Shown piece after piece: positions 53,878 to 62,735 of a DNA stretch of 64,000 bases. Below the pieces are notes generated by a model, which was not told where the DNA came from, searched no databases, and saw only the letters and a program-made list of their open reading frames with translations. How positions within the stretch are numbered: the first letter of the stretch is position 1; each line of letters starts with the position of its first letter. The stretch is from Pseudomonas ovata. GTDB lineage: Bacteria > Pseudomonadota > Gammaproteobacteria > Pseudomonadales > Pseudomonadaceae. A program made the translations under genes and the position numbers. The stretch lies in NCBI RefSeq assembly GCF_003131185.1, contig NZ_QFFU01000011.1, positions 62,001-126,000 of the forward strand, given 5' to 3'.

Positions 53878-54939
53878 ATGAATACAAGGGTTTTCCGCTG
53901 GCTGCTGGCCGCCTGTTGCAGCTTGACGCCGGTGGTCACGGTGCAAGCCACCGAGGCGCTGCAACAGCCTGCCGTGCAAGGCCCGCAAGCTTTGCGCGCG
54001 GTGCTGCAGGACGTGACCCGTGCAGGTAACCGCCTGGTGGCAGTGGGCGAGCGGGGCGTGGTGCTGTTGTCTGACGACAATGGCCTGCACTGGCGCCAGG
54101 CCACGGCGGTGCCGGTCAGCGTCGGCCTGAACGCGGTGCAGTTTGTCGATGCCCGCACCGGCTGGGCCGTGGGCCACGCCGGGGTGGTGCTGCGCAGTGA
54201 AGACGGCGGCGAACACTGGGCCCTGCAACTGGATGGCCAGCGGGTGGCAACTGTGGAGCTGCGCGCCGCCGAGGCGTCAGCTGACAGCACGCGCATCGAC
54301 GCGGCCAGACGCCTGGTGGCCGATGGCGCCGACAAGCCCTGGCTGGCGCTCAGCTTCAGCGATGCCGGTCACGGCCTGATCGTGGGGGCTTATGGCCTGG
54401 CGCTGGCCACCGCCGACGGTGGCCGCACCTGGCAGTCGCAAGGCGCCCGCTTGCCCAACCCTGGCGGCCTGCACCTGTATGCCCTGGCGCGCCAAGGGCG
54501 CGATTTGTTCATGGCCGGCGAACAAGGATTACTGTTGCGCTCACGCGATGGCGGCGAGCATTTCCAGGCGCTGGACGGGCCGTACGAAGGCAGCTATTTC
54601 AGCCTCGCCCTGCTGCCCGACGGGCGCCTGCTGGTGGGCGGCCTGCGCGGCAAGCTGTTTGTTTCCAGAAACAACGGCGACAGCTTCGAAACCCTGGCCA
54701 ACCCGATACCGGCGTCACTCAACGCCATTCGCGTGACCGGTAACCAGGTGCTGCTGGCCAATCAGGCCGGCCTGTTGCTGCGCAGCGGCCTGAACGAATT
54801 TGCCGCCACACCGCAGGCGGTGTCCGAAGGCCTGCCGCTGACCGCCGTGACCCAGGCCGCCGACGGCGCGCTGATCACCGTGGGCATGGCCGGCGCCCGG
54901 CGCCTGACGTCTTCTTCCACTTCTTCTGCGGCGGACTGA
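53878..54939 (+). CDS. Ycf48-like beta-propeller (YCF48/BNR repeat) protein
   Basis: A 353-residue exported protein: signal peptide (MNTRVFRWLLAACCSLTPVVTVQA) and repeated propeller blades of the type 'ERGVVLLSDDNGLHW', 'GHAGVVLRSEDGGEHW', 'GLALATADGGRTW', 'GLLLRSRDGGEHF', 'GKLFVSRNNGDSF'. Ycf48 is a photosystem II assembly factor in phototrophs; the bacterial homologues next to DUF1302/DUF1329/RND genes have no proven function and may be assembly or substrate-binding partners of the RND protein. The ATG at 53878 is preceded by AAAGGTGG. It ends 4 bp before the RND gene. Confidence 0.87.
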   Translation: MNTRVFRWLLAACCSLTPVVTVQATEALQQPAVQGPQALRAVLQDVTRAGNRLVAVGERGVVLLSDDNGLHWRQATAVPVSVGLNAVQFVDARTGWAVGHAGVVLRSEDGGEHWALQLDGQRVATVELRAAEASADSTRIDAARRLVADGADKPWLALSFSDAGHGLIVGAYGLALATADGGRTWQSQGARLPNPGGLHLYALARQGRDLFMAGEQGLLLRSRDGGEHFQALDGPYEGSYFSLALLPDGRLLVGGLRGKLFVSRNNGDSFETLANPIPASLNAIRVTGNQVLLANQAGLLLRSGLNEFAATPQAVSEGLPLTAVTQAADGALITVGMAGARRLTSSSTSSAAD

Positions 54940-54943
54940 GCCC

Positions 54944-57430
54944 ATGCACGTTTCGACTTCCAAGGCACCGTCCAGCGGTCGCCTCGACGACTTCGACAGC
55001 GCCTCCGGCTCCTTGCTGGAACGCGCCCTGTTCAACCATCGCACCTGGGTGCTGCTGGTGTGCCTGGCGGCCACCTTGCTGCTGGGCTGGCAGGCCACGC
55101 GCCTGACGCTCAATGCCAGCTTCGAGAAAACCATCCCCCACGATCATCCGTTCATCCATAACTACCTGGCGCACCGCCAGGAGCTGGCCGGGCTGGGCAA
55201 TGCCGTGCGCATCGCAGTGGCCAACCCGCAGGGCACGATCTACGACCGCGATTACCTGCGCAACTTGCAAGCGCTCAACGACGAGATCTATCTGCTGCCG
55301 GGCGTGGACCGCGCCGCCATGAAGTCGCTGTGGACACCGTCAACGCGCTGGACCGGGGTGACCGAAGAGGGGCTGGAGGGCGGCCCGGTGATTCCCGATG
55401 GCTATGACGGCGGAGCCGCGAGCCTTTCGGCCTTGCAACGCAATATCGAGCGTTCCAACGAGATCGGCCAGTTGGTGGCTTTCGATCAGCGCTCCAGCAT
55501 TATCTATGTGCCGCTGCTGGACAAGACCCCGGATGGCCAGGCCTTGGACTACACCGCCCTGGCCCATGAACTCGAAGCCCTGCGCAGCCACTACCAGGCG
55601 CAAGGCGTAGAGATCCATATCACCGGTTTTGCCAAGGTGGTGGGCGATCTGATCGACGGCCTGCGCCAGATCCTGCTGTTTTTTGCGGCGGCTATCATCA
55701 TCACCGGCGTGGTGCTCTACGGCTACACCCGCTGCCTGCGCAGCACCGCGCTGGTGGTGACCTGTTCACTGGTGGCGGTGGTCTGGCAACTGGGCCTGCT
55801 GCCGCTGCTGGGCTATGAACTGGACCCGTATTCGGTGCTGGTGCCGTTTCTGGTGTTTGCCATCGGCATGAGCCACGGCGCGCAGAAAATGAACGGCATC
55901 ATGCAGGACATCGGTCGTGGCATGCACCGGCTGGTGGCGGCGCGCTTCACCTTCAGGCGGCTTTTTTTCGCCGGGCTGACAGCGCTGTTGTGCGATGCCG
56001 TGGGCTTTGCCGTGCTAATGATCATCAAGATCCCGGTGATCCAGGACCTGGCCGTCATCGCCAGCCTGGGGGTGGCGGTGCTGATCTTCACCAACCTGAT
56101 CCTGCTGCCGGTGCTGCTGTCTTATATCGGTGTCAGCCCCACGGCTGCCCGACGCAGCCTGCGCGCTGAAGAGGCCGAAGCGAGCGGGGCGGCCAAGCCT
56201 GCGCTGTGGCGCTTTCTGGACCTGTTCACCCAGCGTCGCTGGGCGGCGTTGTGCGTAGCCGTGGCCGCGCTGATGGCGATCGGCGGCTTCATGGTCAGCC
56301 TGCACCTGAAGATCGGCGACCTGGATGCCGGCGCTCCGGAGCTGCGGCCCGACTCACGCTACAACCGCGACAATGCCTTTATCACCCAGCATTACGGCGC
56401 CAGCAGTGATGTCTTTGCGGTGATGGTGCAGACCCCGCCGGGCGGCTGCTCGGCCTATGACACGCTCAAGCGCGTCGACCAACTGGACTGGCAACTGCGC
56501 GGCCTGAGCGGGGTGGACTCGACCAACTCGCTGGCCTTGCTCAACCGCCGGGTGCTGGTCGGCCTGTCCGAAGGCAACCCCAAATGGTACGAACTGGTCA
56601 ATAACCAGGCGACCCTGAACATGGTCACCGCCGGGGCCCCGCGTGGCCTGTACAACGACGACTGCAGCCTGCTGACCCTCTACGCCTACCTCACCGACCA
56701 CAAGGCCGACACCCTCACCCGGGTGGTCGACAGCGTGCAAGCCTTTGCCAAAGCCAACGACAGCGACCAGGCGCGCTTCGTGCTGGCCGCCGGCAGCGCC
56801 GGGATCGAGGCCGCCACCAATATCGTGGTACGCCAGGCCAACCGCGACATGCTCTGGTGGGTGTACGGCGCGGTGATCATCCTGTGCCTGGTGACCTTCC
56901 GCTCCTGGCGGGCCGTGGTGTGCGCAGTGCTGCCGCTGGTGCTGACGTCGATTCTGTGCGAGGCGCTGATGGTCGGCCTGGGGATGGGCGTCAAGGTCGC
57001 GACCCTGCCGGTGATTGCCTTGGGCGTGGGCATCGGCGTGGACTACGCACTGTACGTGATGAGCATCGTGCTGGCCGAACTGCGCAAGGGCGCCAGCCTG
57101 TCGCAGGCCTATTACCGGGCGCTGCTGTTCACCGGCAAGGTGGTGATGCTGACCGGTGTGACCCTGGCCATCGGCGTGGGCACCTGGGTGCTGTCGCCCA
57201 TCAAGTTCCAGGCCGACATGGGCGTGCTGCTGGCGTTCATGTTCGTCTGGAACATGGTCGGTGCGCTGGTGCTGCTGCCGGCGCTGGCCTACTTCCTGTT
57301 GCCGCAGCGCCTGGCGCCGGCGCATGACGCCACCGGTGTGCCTGACACGGCGCAAACGGCCGCCCGTCCGGCACTGCCCGTGCAGCGCGCGCCCAATCCT
57401 GCCGGCGACGGCAAGCCCGTCCGGGCCTGA
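54944..57430 (+). CDS. RND-superfamily (MMPL-type) transporter
   Basis: An 828-residue inner-membrane protein with the MMPL/HpnN layout: one N-terminal helix, a large periplasmic loop, five helices including LVPFLVFAIGMSHGAQKMNGI, a second periplasmic loop and five more helices including VIALGVGIGVDYALYVMSIVL. No HlyD or TolC partner is in the operon, unlike tripartite efflux. With DUF1302, DUF1329 and the Ycf48-like protein it likely moves a hydrophobic substrate across the envelope, inward or outward. It lies 13 bp before the MFS gene. Confidence 0.9.
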   Translation: MHVSTSKAPSSGRLDDFDSASGSLLERALFNHRTWVLLVCLAATLLLGWQATRLTLNASFEKTIPHDHPFIHNYLAHRQELAGLGNAVRIAVANPQGTIYDRDYLRNLQALNDEIYLLPGVDRAAMKSLWTPSTRWTGVTEEGLEGGPVIPDGYDGGAASLSALQRNIERSNEIGQLVAFDQRSSIIYVPLLDKTPDGQALDYTALAHELEALRSHYQAQGVEIHITGFAKVVGDLIDGLRQILLFFAAAIIITGVVLYGYTRCLRSTALVVTCSLVAVVWQLGLLPLLGYELDPYSVLVPFLVFAIGMSHGAQKMNGIMQDIGRGMHRLVAARFTFRRLFFAGLTALLCDAVGFAVLMIIKIPVIQDLAVIASLGVAVLIFTNLILLPVLLSYIGVSPTAARRSLRAEEAEASGAAKPALWRFLDLFTQRRWAALCVAVAALMAIGGFMVSLHLKIGDLDAGAPELRPDSRYNRDNAFITQHYGASSDVFAVMVQTPPGGCSAYDTLKRVDQLDWQLRGLSGVDSTNSLALLNRRVLVGLSEGNPKWYELVNNQATLNMVTAGAPRGLYNDDCSLLTLYAYLTDHKADTLTRVVDSVQAFAKANDSDQARFVLAAGSAGIEAATNIVVRQANRDMLWWVYGAVIILCLVTFRSWRAVVCAVLPLVLTSILCEALMVGLGMGVKVATLPVIALGVGIGVDYALYVMSIVLAELRKGASLSQAYYRALLFTGKVVMLTGVTLAIGVGTWVLSPIKFQADMGVLLAFMFVWNMVGALVLLPALAYFLLPQRLAPAHDATGVPDTAQTAARPALPVQRAPNPAGDGKPVRA

Positions 57431-57443
57431 GGAGAATCGTCCC

Positions 57444-58652
57444 ATGAACAATCACGCTCGTGCAGGCAGCGCCCAGGCGGCGTTGTTACTGTTCTGCAGT
57501 TGCCTGCCGGTGCTGGGAGCGGTGCTGATCGCCCCGGTGCTGCCGCGCATGCAAGTGCATTTTGCCGACACCCCGGGCGCGGCGGTGCTGGTGCCGGTGG
57601 CCCTGACCCTGCCGGCGCTGGTGATCGCCTTGCTGGCGCCGCTGGCCGGGGTGCTGGCCGACCGCATCGGCCGGCGGCGCCTGCTGCTGGGCAGCATGCT
57701 GCTCTACAGCCTGTGCGGGGTCTTGCCGCTGTGGCTCGATTCGCTGCACCTGATCGTCGCCAGCCGCGCCGGCATCGGCCTGGCCGAGGCGGGAATCATG
57801 ACCTGCTGCACCACGCTGATGGGCGACTACTTCGACGGCCGGCGCCGCGAGCGGCTGTTTGCCTTGCAGATGGTGGTCACCTCGTTGTCGGCGGCGCTGT
57901 TCATGGGCCTTGGCGGGGCGTTGGGCGAGCACGGCTGGCGCACGCCGTTCGTGCTGTATGCGGCAGGGCTGGTGTGCCTGCCGCTGCTGGCCCTGTTGCT
58001 GTGGGAACCTCAGGTGCAAGTCCGTCCGGCCGGGCATGCCTCTGAGCGTTTTGCCTGGCGCGCCCTGAGCCCGCTGTACCTGTTGACCCTGCTGGCCGGC
58101 GTCAGCTTGTTCATCGTTCCGGTGCAGGCCGGTTACCGCCTGCAATTGCTCGACATCCACGCCCCGCAACAGATCGGCCTGGTCATGGGCGCCAACCAGT
58201 TGGGCGTGCTGCTGGGCGCGCTGAGCTTTCGCTGGCTGTCGCGCCAGCCGGCGGCGCGCGTGCTGGCGCTGGGCTTTGCCATTGCCGGGCTGGGCGGGGC
58301 ACTGATGGCGTACGTGACCCGCCTGGAGCTGATGGCACTGGCGGTGCTGATCAATGGCCTGGGCATCGGCCTGTTGCTGCCCACCTTGATCACCCGCGTC
58401 ATGGCCTGCGTCGGTTTCGAGCAACGCGGCCGGGCCACTGGCGGGTTCACGGCGGCGATTTTCGCCGGCGAGTTCGCCAGCCCCTTGCTGGTGCTGGCCA
58501 TCACCACCGGCGAGCTTTCCCACCTGCCCAGGGCCTTGCTGCTGATTGCCCTGGTGCAACTGATCCTGGCACCGCTGTGCCTGCTGTTGCTGCGCCGCTC
58601 ATCGCGCCCGGCCACGTCCGCCCCTGCCATGCCCTTGGGCGATGGCCACTGA
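57444..58652 (+). CDS. MFS transporter of the catabolic island
   Basis: A 402-residue 12-helix major facilitator. Motif A reads GVLADRIGRRRLLLG between helices 2 and 3; helix 1 begins AALLLFCSCLPVLGAVLIAPVLP, as in sugar-efflux-like/DHA1 carriers. The ATG at 57444 has GGAG 10-13 bases upstream; the longer frame begins inside the RND gene. It probably imports the aromatic substrate or exports a toxic intermediate. Confidence 0.88.
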   Translation: MNNHARAGSAQAALLLFCSCLPVLGAVLIAPVLPRMQVHFADTPGAAVLVPVALTLPALVIALLAPLAGVLADRIGRRRLLLGSMLLYSLCGVLPLWLDSLHLIVASRAGIGLAEAGIMTCCTTLMGDYFDGRRRERLFALQMVVTSLSAALFMGLGGALGEHGWRTPFVLYAAGLVCLPLLALLLWEPQVQVRPAGHASERFAWRALSPLYLLTLLAGVSLFIVPVQAGYRLQLLDIHAPQQIGLVMGANQLGVLLGALSFRWLSRQPAARVLALGFAIAGLGGALMAYVTRLELMALAVLINGLGIGLLLPTLITRVMACVGFEQRGRATGGFTAAIFAGEFASPLLVLAITTGELSHLPRALLLIALVQLILAPLCLLLLRRSSRPATSAPAMPLGDGH

Positions 58653-58668
58653 TTTTCCAGGAGAAACC

Positions 58669-59241
58669 ATGCAACCGCTGCCCGAATTCAAACGTGTCGT
58701 CACCGGTCATGACCCGCATGGCCAGGCCATGGTCGCCCTGTGCGGCGCCACCCCCAACAGCGTGGCACTCAAGGCCGTGCCCGGCACGGTGTTCCATGAA
58801 CTCTGGAACAGCCCACACAGTCCGGCGCCGCTGGACAACGGCGCCGATCCGTCCACGCAACCGCTGCAACTGAGCCCCGCGCCCCTGGGCAGCGTCATTC
58901 GCGTGGTGGACATTGCGCCCGACAGCGCACAGCCGTCGCTCAGTGTCGAGGACGCCGCAGCGGTGTTCGCCGAGATCGGCCAGCCGCAGGCCGGCACCGG
59001 CCACGCCGAGGCGCGGCACCGGTTGATGCACCGCACCGAGACGCTGGACTACGGCATCGTCACCGAAGGCGAGGTGTGGCTGGTGCTCGACACCGAGGAG
59101 GTCCACCTCAAGCGCGGCGACGTGGTCGTGCAGCGCGGCACCAACCATGCCTGGAGCAACCGCACCGATCAGATGGCGAGGATGGTTTTCATCCTGCTTG
59201 ACGGCCGCTATGACGCTGCGCTCAAGGCGGTGCTGCCATGA
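58669..59241 (+). CDS. Cupin-domain protein
   Basis: A 190-residue cupin. The C-terminal half has the conserved beta-barrel (RTETLDYGIVTEGEVWLVLDTEEVHLKRGDVVVQRGTNHAWSNRTD, broken here only by family gaps), with His/Glu residues able to bind a metal. An N-terminal half of about 90 residues of unknown function precedes it (PEFKRVVTGHDPHGQAMV). Similar cupins accompany FAH and cyclase genes in aromatic catabolic clusters. The ATG follows AGGAGA. Its stop overlaps the next ATG (ATGA at 59238-59241). Confidence 0.85.
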   Translation: MQPLPEFKRVVTGHDPHGQAMVALCGATPNSVALKAVPGTVFHELWNSPHSPAPLDNGADPSTQPLQLSPAPLGSVIRVVDIAPDSAQPSLSVEDAAAVFAEIGQPQAGTGHAEARHRLMHRTETLDYGIVTEGEVWLVLDTEEVHLKRGDVVVQRGTNHAWSNRTDQMARMVFILLDGRYDAALKAVLP

Positions 59242-60230
59242 AGCTGGCCACGCTCGACGACAGCAGCCGCGATGGCTGCCTGCTGGTGGTGTCCCGCGAC
59301 CTGAGCCGCGCCGTGAAGGCGGGCGGCATTGCCGCCACCTTGCAAACAGCGCTGGAGCGCTGGTGCGAGGTAGAGGCGCCGTTGCAGGACCTTTATCGCC
59401 AGCTCAATGCCCATCAGGCCGAACAGGCGTTCGACCTGGACATCGCACAACTGGCCGCGCCCTTGCCCCGCGCCTGGCAATGGCTGGACGGCTCGTGCTT
59501 TCTCAGCCACGGCGAACTGATGCAGAAGGCCTTCAACCTCGACCCCATCGAAGGCGCCGAGCGCATTCCGCTGATGTACCAGGGCGCCAGCGATGACTTT
59601 CTCGGGCCCCGCGCCGACATCGTGCTGCCCAGCGAGGCGCACGGCATTGATTTTGAGGGCGAGTTCGCGGTGCTGCTCGATGCCGTGCCGATGGGTTGCC
59701 CGGCTGCGCAGGCACTGGCGCATGTGCGCCTGCTGGTGCAGCTCAATGATGTCAGCCTGCGCGCCCTGGCACCGCGTGAAATGCAGACCGGGTTCGGCTT
59801 CGTGCAGGCCAAGCCGGCCAGCAGCTTCGCCCCGGTGGCGGTGACCCCCGATGAGCTGGGCACCGCCTGGCATGACGGGCGCGTGCACCTGCCCTTGAAC
59901 GTCGAATGGAACGGGGCGTGGTTCGGCCACCCGCACGGCGGTGCCATGCATTTTGGCTTTGACCAGTTGATCGCCCATGCAGCGCTGACACGACGCTTGT
60001 GCGCCGGCACCCTGATCGGCTCGGGCACGGTGTCCAATGCCGATCGCCAGGTCGGTTCGGCGTGCATCTCGGAACGGCGGGCCATCGAGATGATCGAGCA
60101 CGGCCAGCCGCGCACCGGCTTCATGCGCTTCGGCGACCGGGTGCGCATGGAAGCCCGTGGCCAGGAAGGCGAGGTCTTGTTTGGCGCCATCGATCAACAA
60201 GTAGTGCAGGGGGGCTGGCCATGCGCGTGA
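59238..60230 (+). CDS. Fumarylacetoacetate hydrolase (FAH) family protein
   Basis: A 330-residue FAH-fold enzyme. The metal-site region ARIPLMYQGASDDF to GIDFEGEFAVLLDAVPMG carries the E-x-E acidic pair, and LVQLNDVSLRALAPRE and GTVSNADRQVGSACISERRAIE are conserved FAH blocks. Family members hydrolyse C-C bonds in 1,3-diketo acids or act as hydratases or decarboxylases on ring-cleavage products. It follows the cupin with a 4-bp overlap and overlaps the next gene by 10 bp, so translation is coupled. Confidence 0.9.
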   Translation: MKLATLDDSSRDGCLLVVSRDLSRAVKAGGIAATLQTALERWCEVEAPLQDLYRQLNAHQAEQAFDLDIAQLAAPLPRAWQWLDGSCFLSHGELMQKAFNLDPIEGAERIPLMYQGASDDFLGPRADIVLPSEAHGIDFEGEFAVLLDAVPMGCPAAQALAHVRLLVQLNDVSLRALAPREMQTGFGFVQAKPASSFAPVAVTPDELGTAWHDGRVHLPLNVEWNGAWFGHPHGGAMHFGFDQLIAHAALTRRLCAGTLIGSGTVSNADRQVGSACISERRAIEMIEHGQPRTGFMRFGDRVRMEARGQEGEVLFGAIDQQVVQGGWPCA

Positions 60231-61204
60231 TGATCACCGGGGCCAACGGCTTTGTCGGCCGCGCACTGGTGCAGCGGCTATTGGAGGCCGGCCAGTTGCG
60301 CGGGCAACGTATCGAGGCCCTGTTGCTGCTGGATCAGGCACTGACCGATCTGCCCGATGACCGCCGGGTGCGGCGTCATCTCGGCAACCTGTGCGATCCG
60401 GCCTTGCTGCGCCGGGCGCTGGCCGACGGTGTGGACGTGGTGTTTCACCTGGCCAGCCTGCCGGGTGGGGCCGCCGAGACGGACTACGAGCTGGGCTACC
60501 AGGTCAACCTGCAGGCCAGCCTGGAATTGCTGCAGCAGTTGCGCCACCGCGAGCGCCCGCCGGTGCTGGTGTATGCCAGCAGTATCGCGGTGTATGGCAG
60601 CGAACTGCCCCGGCGCATGGACGAAAGCCATCAGCCGCGTCCGCAACTGTCGTATGCCGCCCACAAGCTGATGATCGAAACCGCCGTGCAGGACCTCACG
60701 CGCCTGGGCCTGATCGATGGCCGCAGCGTGCGCCTGCCCGGCATCGTCGCCAGGCCCCGGCAAGCCAATGGCCTGCGCTCGGCTTTCATGAGTGATGTGT
60801 TACATGCCTTTGCCAATTGTGACAGCTACACCTGCCCGGTTTCGCCTCAGGCGACGGCGTGGTGGATGTCGGCACGCTGCTGCGTCGATAACCTGCTGCA
60901 TGCTGCGCAATTGTCCGGCCTGGACGGCGCGCGGGTCTGGCAACTGCCTGTGTTACATCTGTCCATGGGCCAGGTTCTGGACGCCTTGACCGCCTGTTAC
61001 GGGGCCGACTACGGTGCGCGCATTCGCTTTGAACCTGACCCGTCACTGGAGGCCCTGTTTGGTCGTTTCCCCCCCTTGCACACCCCCATTGCCCGCGCGC
61101 TGGGGTTTCGCCATGACGGCTCTGCCGCCACCTTGCTGCGCAACGCCCTCGACATTCCCTCACGCCGCCGCGTAACCCTCCTGCCAAGGAATCGCTCTGC
61201 ATGA
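60221..61204 (+). CDS. NAD(P)-dependent epimerase/dehydratase-family (extended SDR) protein
   Basis: A 327-residue extended SDR. The nucleotide-binding motif is MITGANGFVGRAL (GxxGxxG); the active site shows VYASSIAVYG (Ser) and LSYAAHKLMIE (YxxxK). Such proteins reduce or oxidise carbonyl/hydroxyl groups or epimerise; in this island an oxidoreductase step on a ring-cleavage product is likely. The ATG at 60221 lies inside the end of the FAH gene; the stop overlaps the cyclase ATG. Confidence 0.9.
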   Translation: MRVMITGANGFVGRALVQRLLEAGQLRGQRIEALLLLDQALTDLPDDRRVRRHLGNLCDPALLRRALADGVDVVFHLASLPGGAAETDYELGYQVNLQASLELLQQLRHRERPPVLVYASSIAVYGSELPRRMDESHQPRPQLSYAAHKLMIETAVQDLTRLGLIDGRSVRLPGIVARPRQANGLRSAFMSDVLHAFANCDSYTCPVSPQATAWWMSARCCVDNLLHAAQLSGLDGARVWQLPVLHLSMGQVLDALTACYGADYGARIRFEPDPSLEALFGRFPPLHTPIARALGFRHDGSAATLLRNALDIPSRRRVTLLPRNRSA

Positions 61205-61986
61205 ACCTGACCCGCCGCCGTTTGCTCGACCTCTCTGTCAGCCTGGACAACAACCCCTACACCGACCCACCGCCCTTGTTGCCGAAAATCGACTACATGG
61301 ACCACCAGCAAGGCTGGCCGGAAATGGCCGCCATGTTCCCCGGCCTGCGTCTGGAAGACCTGCCAGGGCAGGAGTCCTGGGCCGCCGAGCGCCTGCAGAT
61401 CACCACCCACAGCGGCACACACATGGACGCGCCCTGGCACTATGCTTCGACCACTGACGGCGGCAAGCCGGCCTTCGGCATCGACGAGCTGCCGCTGGAG
61501 TGGTGCCTGCAAGCGGGGGTGAAGCTGGATTTTCGTCACTTGCCCGACGGCCATCTGGTCAGCGCCGCCGAAGTCGAGGCCGAACTGGCGCGCATCGGCC
61601 ATGTGCTGCAACCGCTGGACATCGTGCTGGTCAACACCCGCGCCGGCAGCCTGTTCGGCCAGCCTGGCTACCTGGATGCCGGCATCGGCATGGGCCGCGA
61701 GGCCACCTTGTACCTGCTCGAGCGCGGCGTGCGCGTGGTCGGCACCGACGCCTGGAGCTGGGACGCACCGTTCAAGTACACCCGTGAACGCTTTGCCGAA
61801 ACCGGCGACGCCTCGCTGATCTGGGAAGGCCACAAGGCCGGGCGCGACATTGGCTACGGGCAGATGGAAAAGCTCGCCAACCTGGAACAGTTGCCGGATC
61901 ACGGCTTTCTGATCAGTTGCTTTCCGTACAAGATCCGCCATGCCTCGGCCGGGTTCGTGCGAGCAGTGGCGATTCTGGAACCTTAG
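61201..61986 (+). CDS. Cyclase-family (kynurenine formamidase-like) metal hydrolase
   Basis: A 261-residue protein with the family signature TTHSGTHMDAPWHY (HxGTHxDxPxH), which binds divalent metal. Members hydrolyse amides, esters or lactones, or catalyse cyclisations. Here it may open a lactone formed after ring cleavage. It starts in the stop of the preceding gene (ATGA 61201-61204). The stop codon TAG (61984-61986) uses two bases of a MITE-like element that begins at 61985, so the natural C-terminus may have been altered by the insertion. Confidence 0.9.
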   Translation: MNLTRRRLLDLSVSLDNNPYTDPPPLLPKIDYMDHQQGWPEMAAMFPGLRLEDLPGQESWAAERLQITTHSGTHMDAPWHYASTTDGGKPAFGIDELPLEWCLQAGVKLDFRHLPDGHLVSAAEVEAELARIGHVLQPLDIVLVNTRAGSLFGQPGYLDAGIGMGREATLYLLERGVRVVGTDAWSWDAPFKYTRERFAETGDASLIWEGHKAGRDIGYGQMEKLANLEQLPDHGFLISCFPYKIRHASAGFVRAVAILEP

Positions 61987-62126
61987 GCGCTGTACGAAAC
62001 GTCGGTGAGCGAAGGTCAGGCAAGGCAAAAAGCGGCGAGCAAGCGCAGTTGACACGTGTCAATGAGCATTGCGAGTCGATTTTTAACGCCGCATGGCCGA
62101 GCGCAGCCACTTTACGTACAGAGCCT
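61985..62126. mobile_element. MITE-like element, copy 2 (142 bp)
   Basis: Same element as at 27388-27529, with differences at only three positions. The outer bases are compatible with a TA duplication (TA|GGCGCTG...CAGAGCC|TA). It begins inside the stop codon of the cyclase gene. It has inverted ends and no coding capacity. Confidence 0.82.
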
Positions 62127-62172
62127 AGGCGTTTCAGGCGTATCCAGACACGCGCCACCTGTGCAGGCGGCT

Positions 62173-62202
62173 GCCCCCCTCGACTGTCTGTGAGAGGGGG
62201 GC
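62173..62202 (+). terminator. Stem-loop ending the catabolic operon
   Basis: A perfect 9-bp stem (gcccccctc at 62173-62181 with gaggggggc at 62194-62202) with a 12-base loop, then 'ttgtcc'. The poor U-run makes it a moderate candidate. Confidence 0.5.
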
Positions 62203-62735
62203 TTGTCCGCGATTGAGCGCGAAGCGCTCACAGGCATCGGTGAGACGCTGACATTCACGACTGCTGACGCAGCCCGGGCCAGGCGCGCTACGGCAATTCA
62301 TTGTCCGCTAGGCGTCTTTATTCAGGTTCCTGGGCCTGGGGCTCAATCGCATTGTGGTCATACTTTACTTTTAAAAATTTCCCACGCGTGTGCGTAATTT
62401 TTTTATTTTTCGCTCTGATCAGCTTTTTAATATTTCTCTCCAAAGGCCTCTGCTGTCTTTGCCCATACGCTATCCGCGTTATTTTCATTCGGTTATGCTG
62501 GCGTTTTAAATCCTCCGGCCTGTAAGTGCAGTGCTTGCCCGGTGGGCGCATGAGAAATATTCATGGCAGAGCGCTCGCCGCCCGTATTGTTTGACGACGA
62601 TCCTGCCTGTTCGATTTTTCTCGGAACGTGTCATTTCTGAAATGATATTGCTGTTCTTTACGTGACATCAGACGCTGCGGTCATCCTGATCGCCGTTTTC
62701 ATATCCGTTGCAACGATCAATCCTGGGTGAGCAGC
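62203..62735. promoter_or_regulatory. AT-rich region upstream of the second giant surface protein
   Basis: 62203-62292 is a degraded REP-type sequence ('cgcgaagcgctcaca...cacgactgctgacgcagcc'). From 62340 to 62530 the DNA is unusually AT-rich, with T-runs at 62400-62409. A palindrome TCATTTC-T-GAAATGA lies at 62631-62645, about 90 bp before the ATG. No gene is supported; promoter and control sites of the downstream gene are expected here. Confidence 0.5.

Noticed and set aside
52175..53887. 570-codon minus-strand frame opposite DUF1329
   Set aside because: Antisense shadow; the plus strand carries the signal peptide and family motifs.
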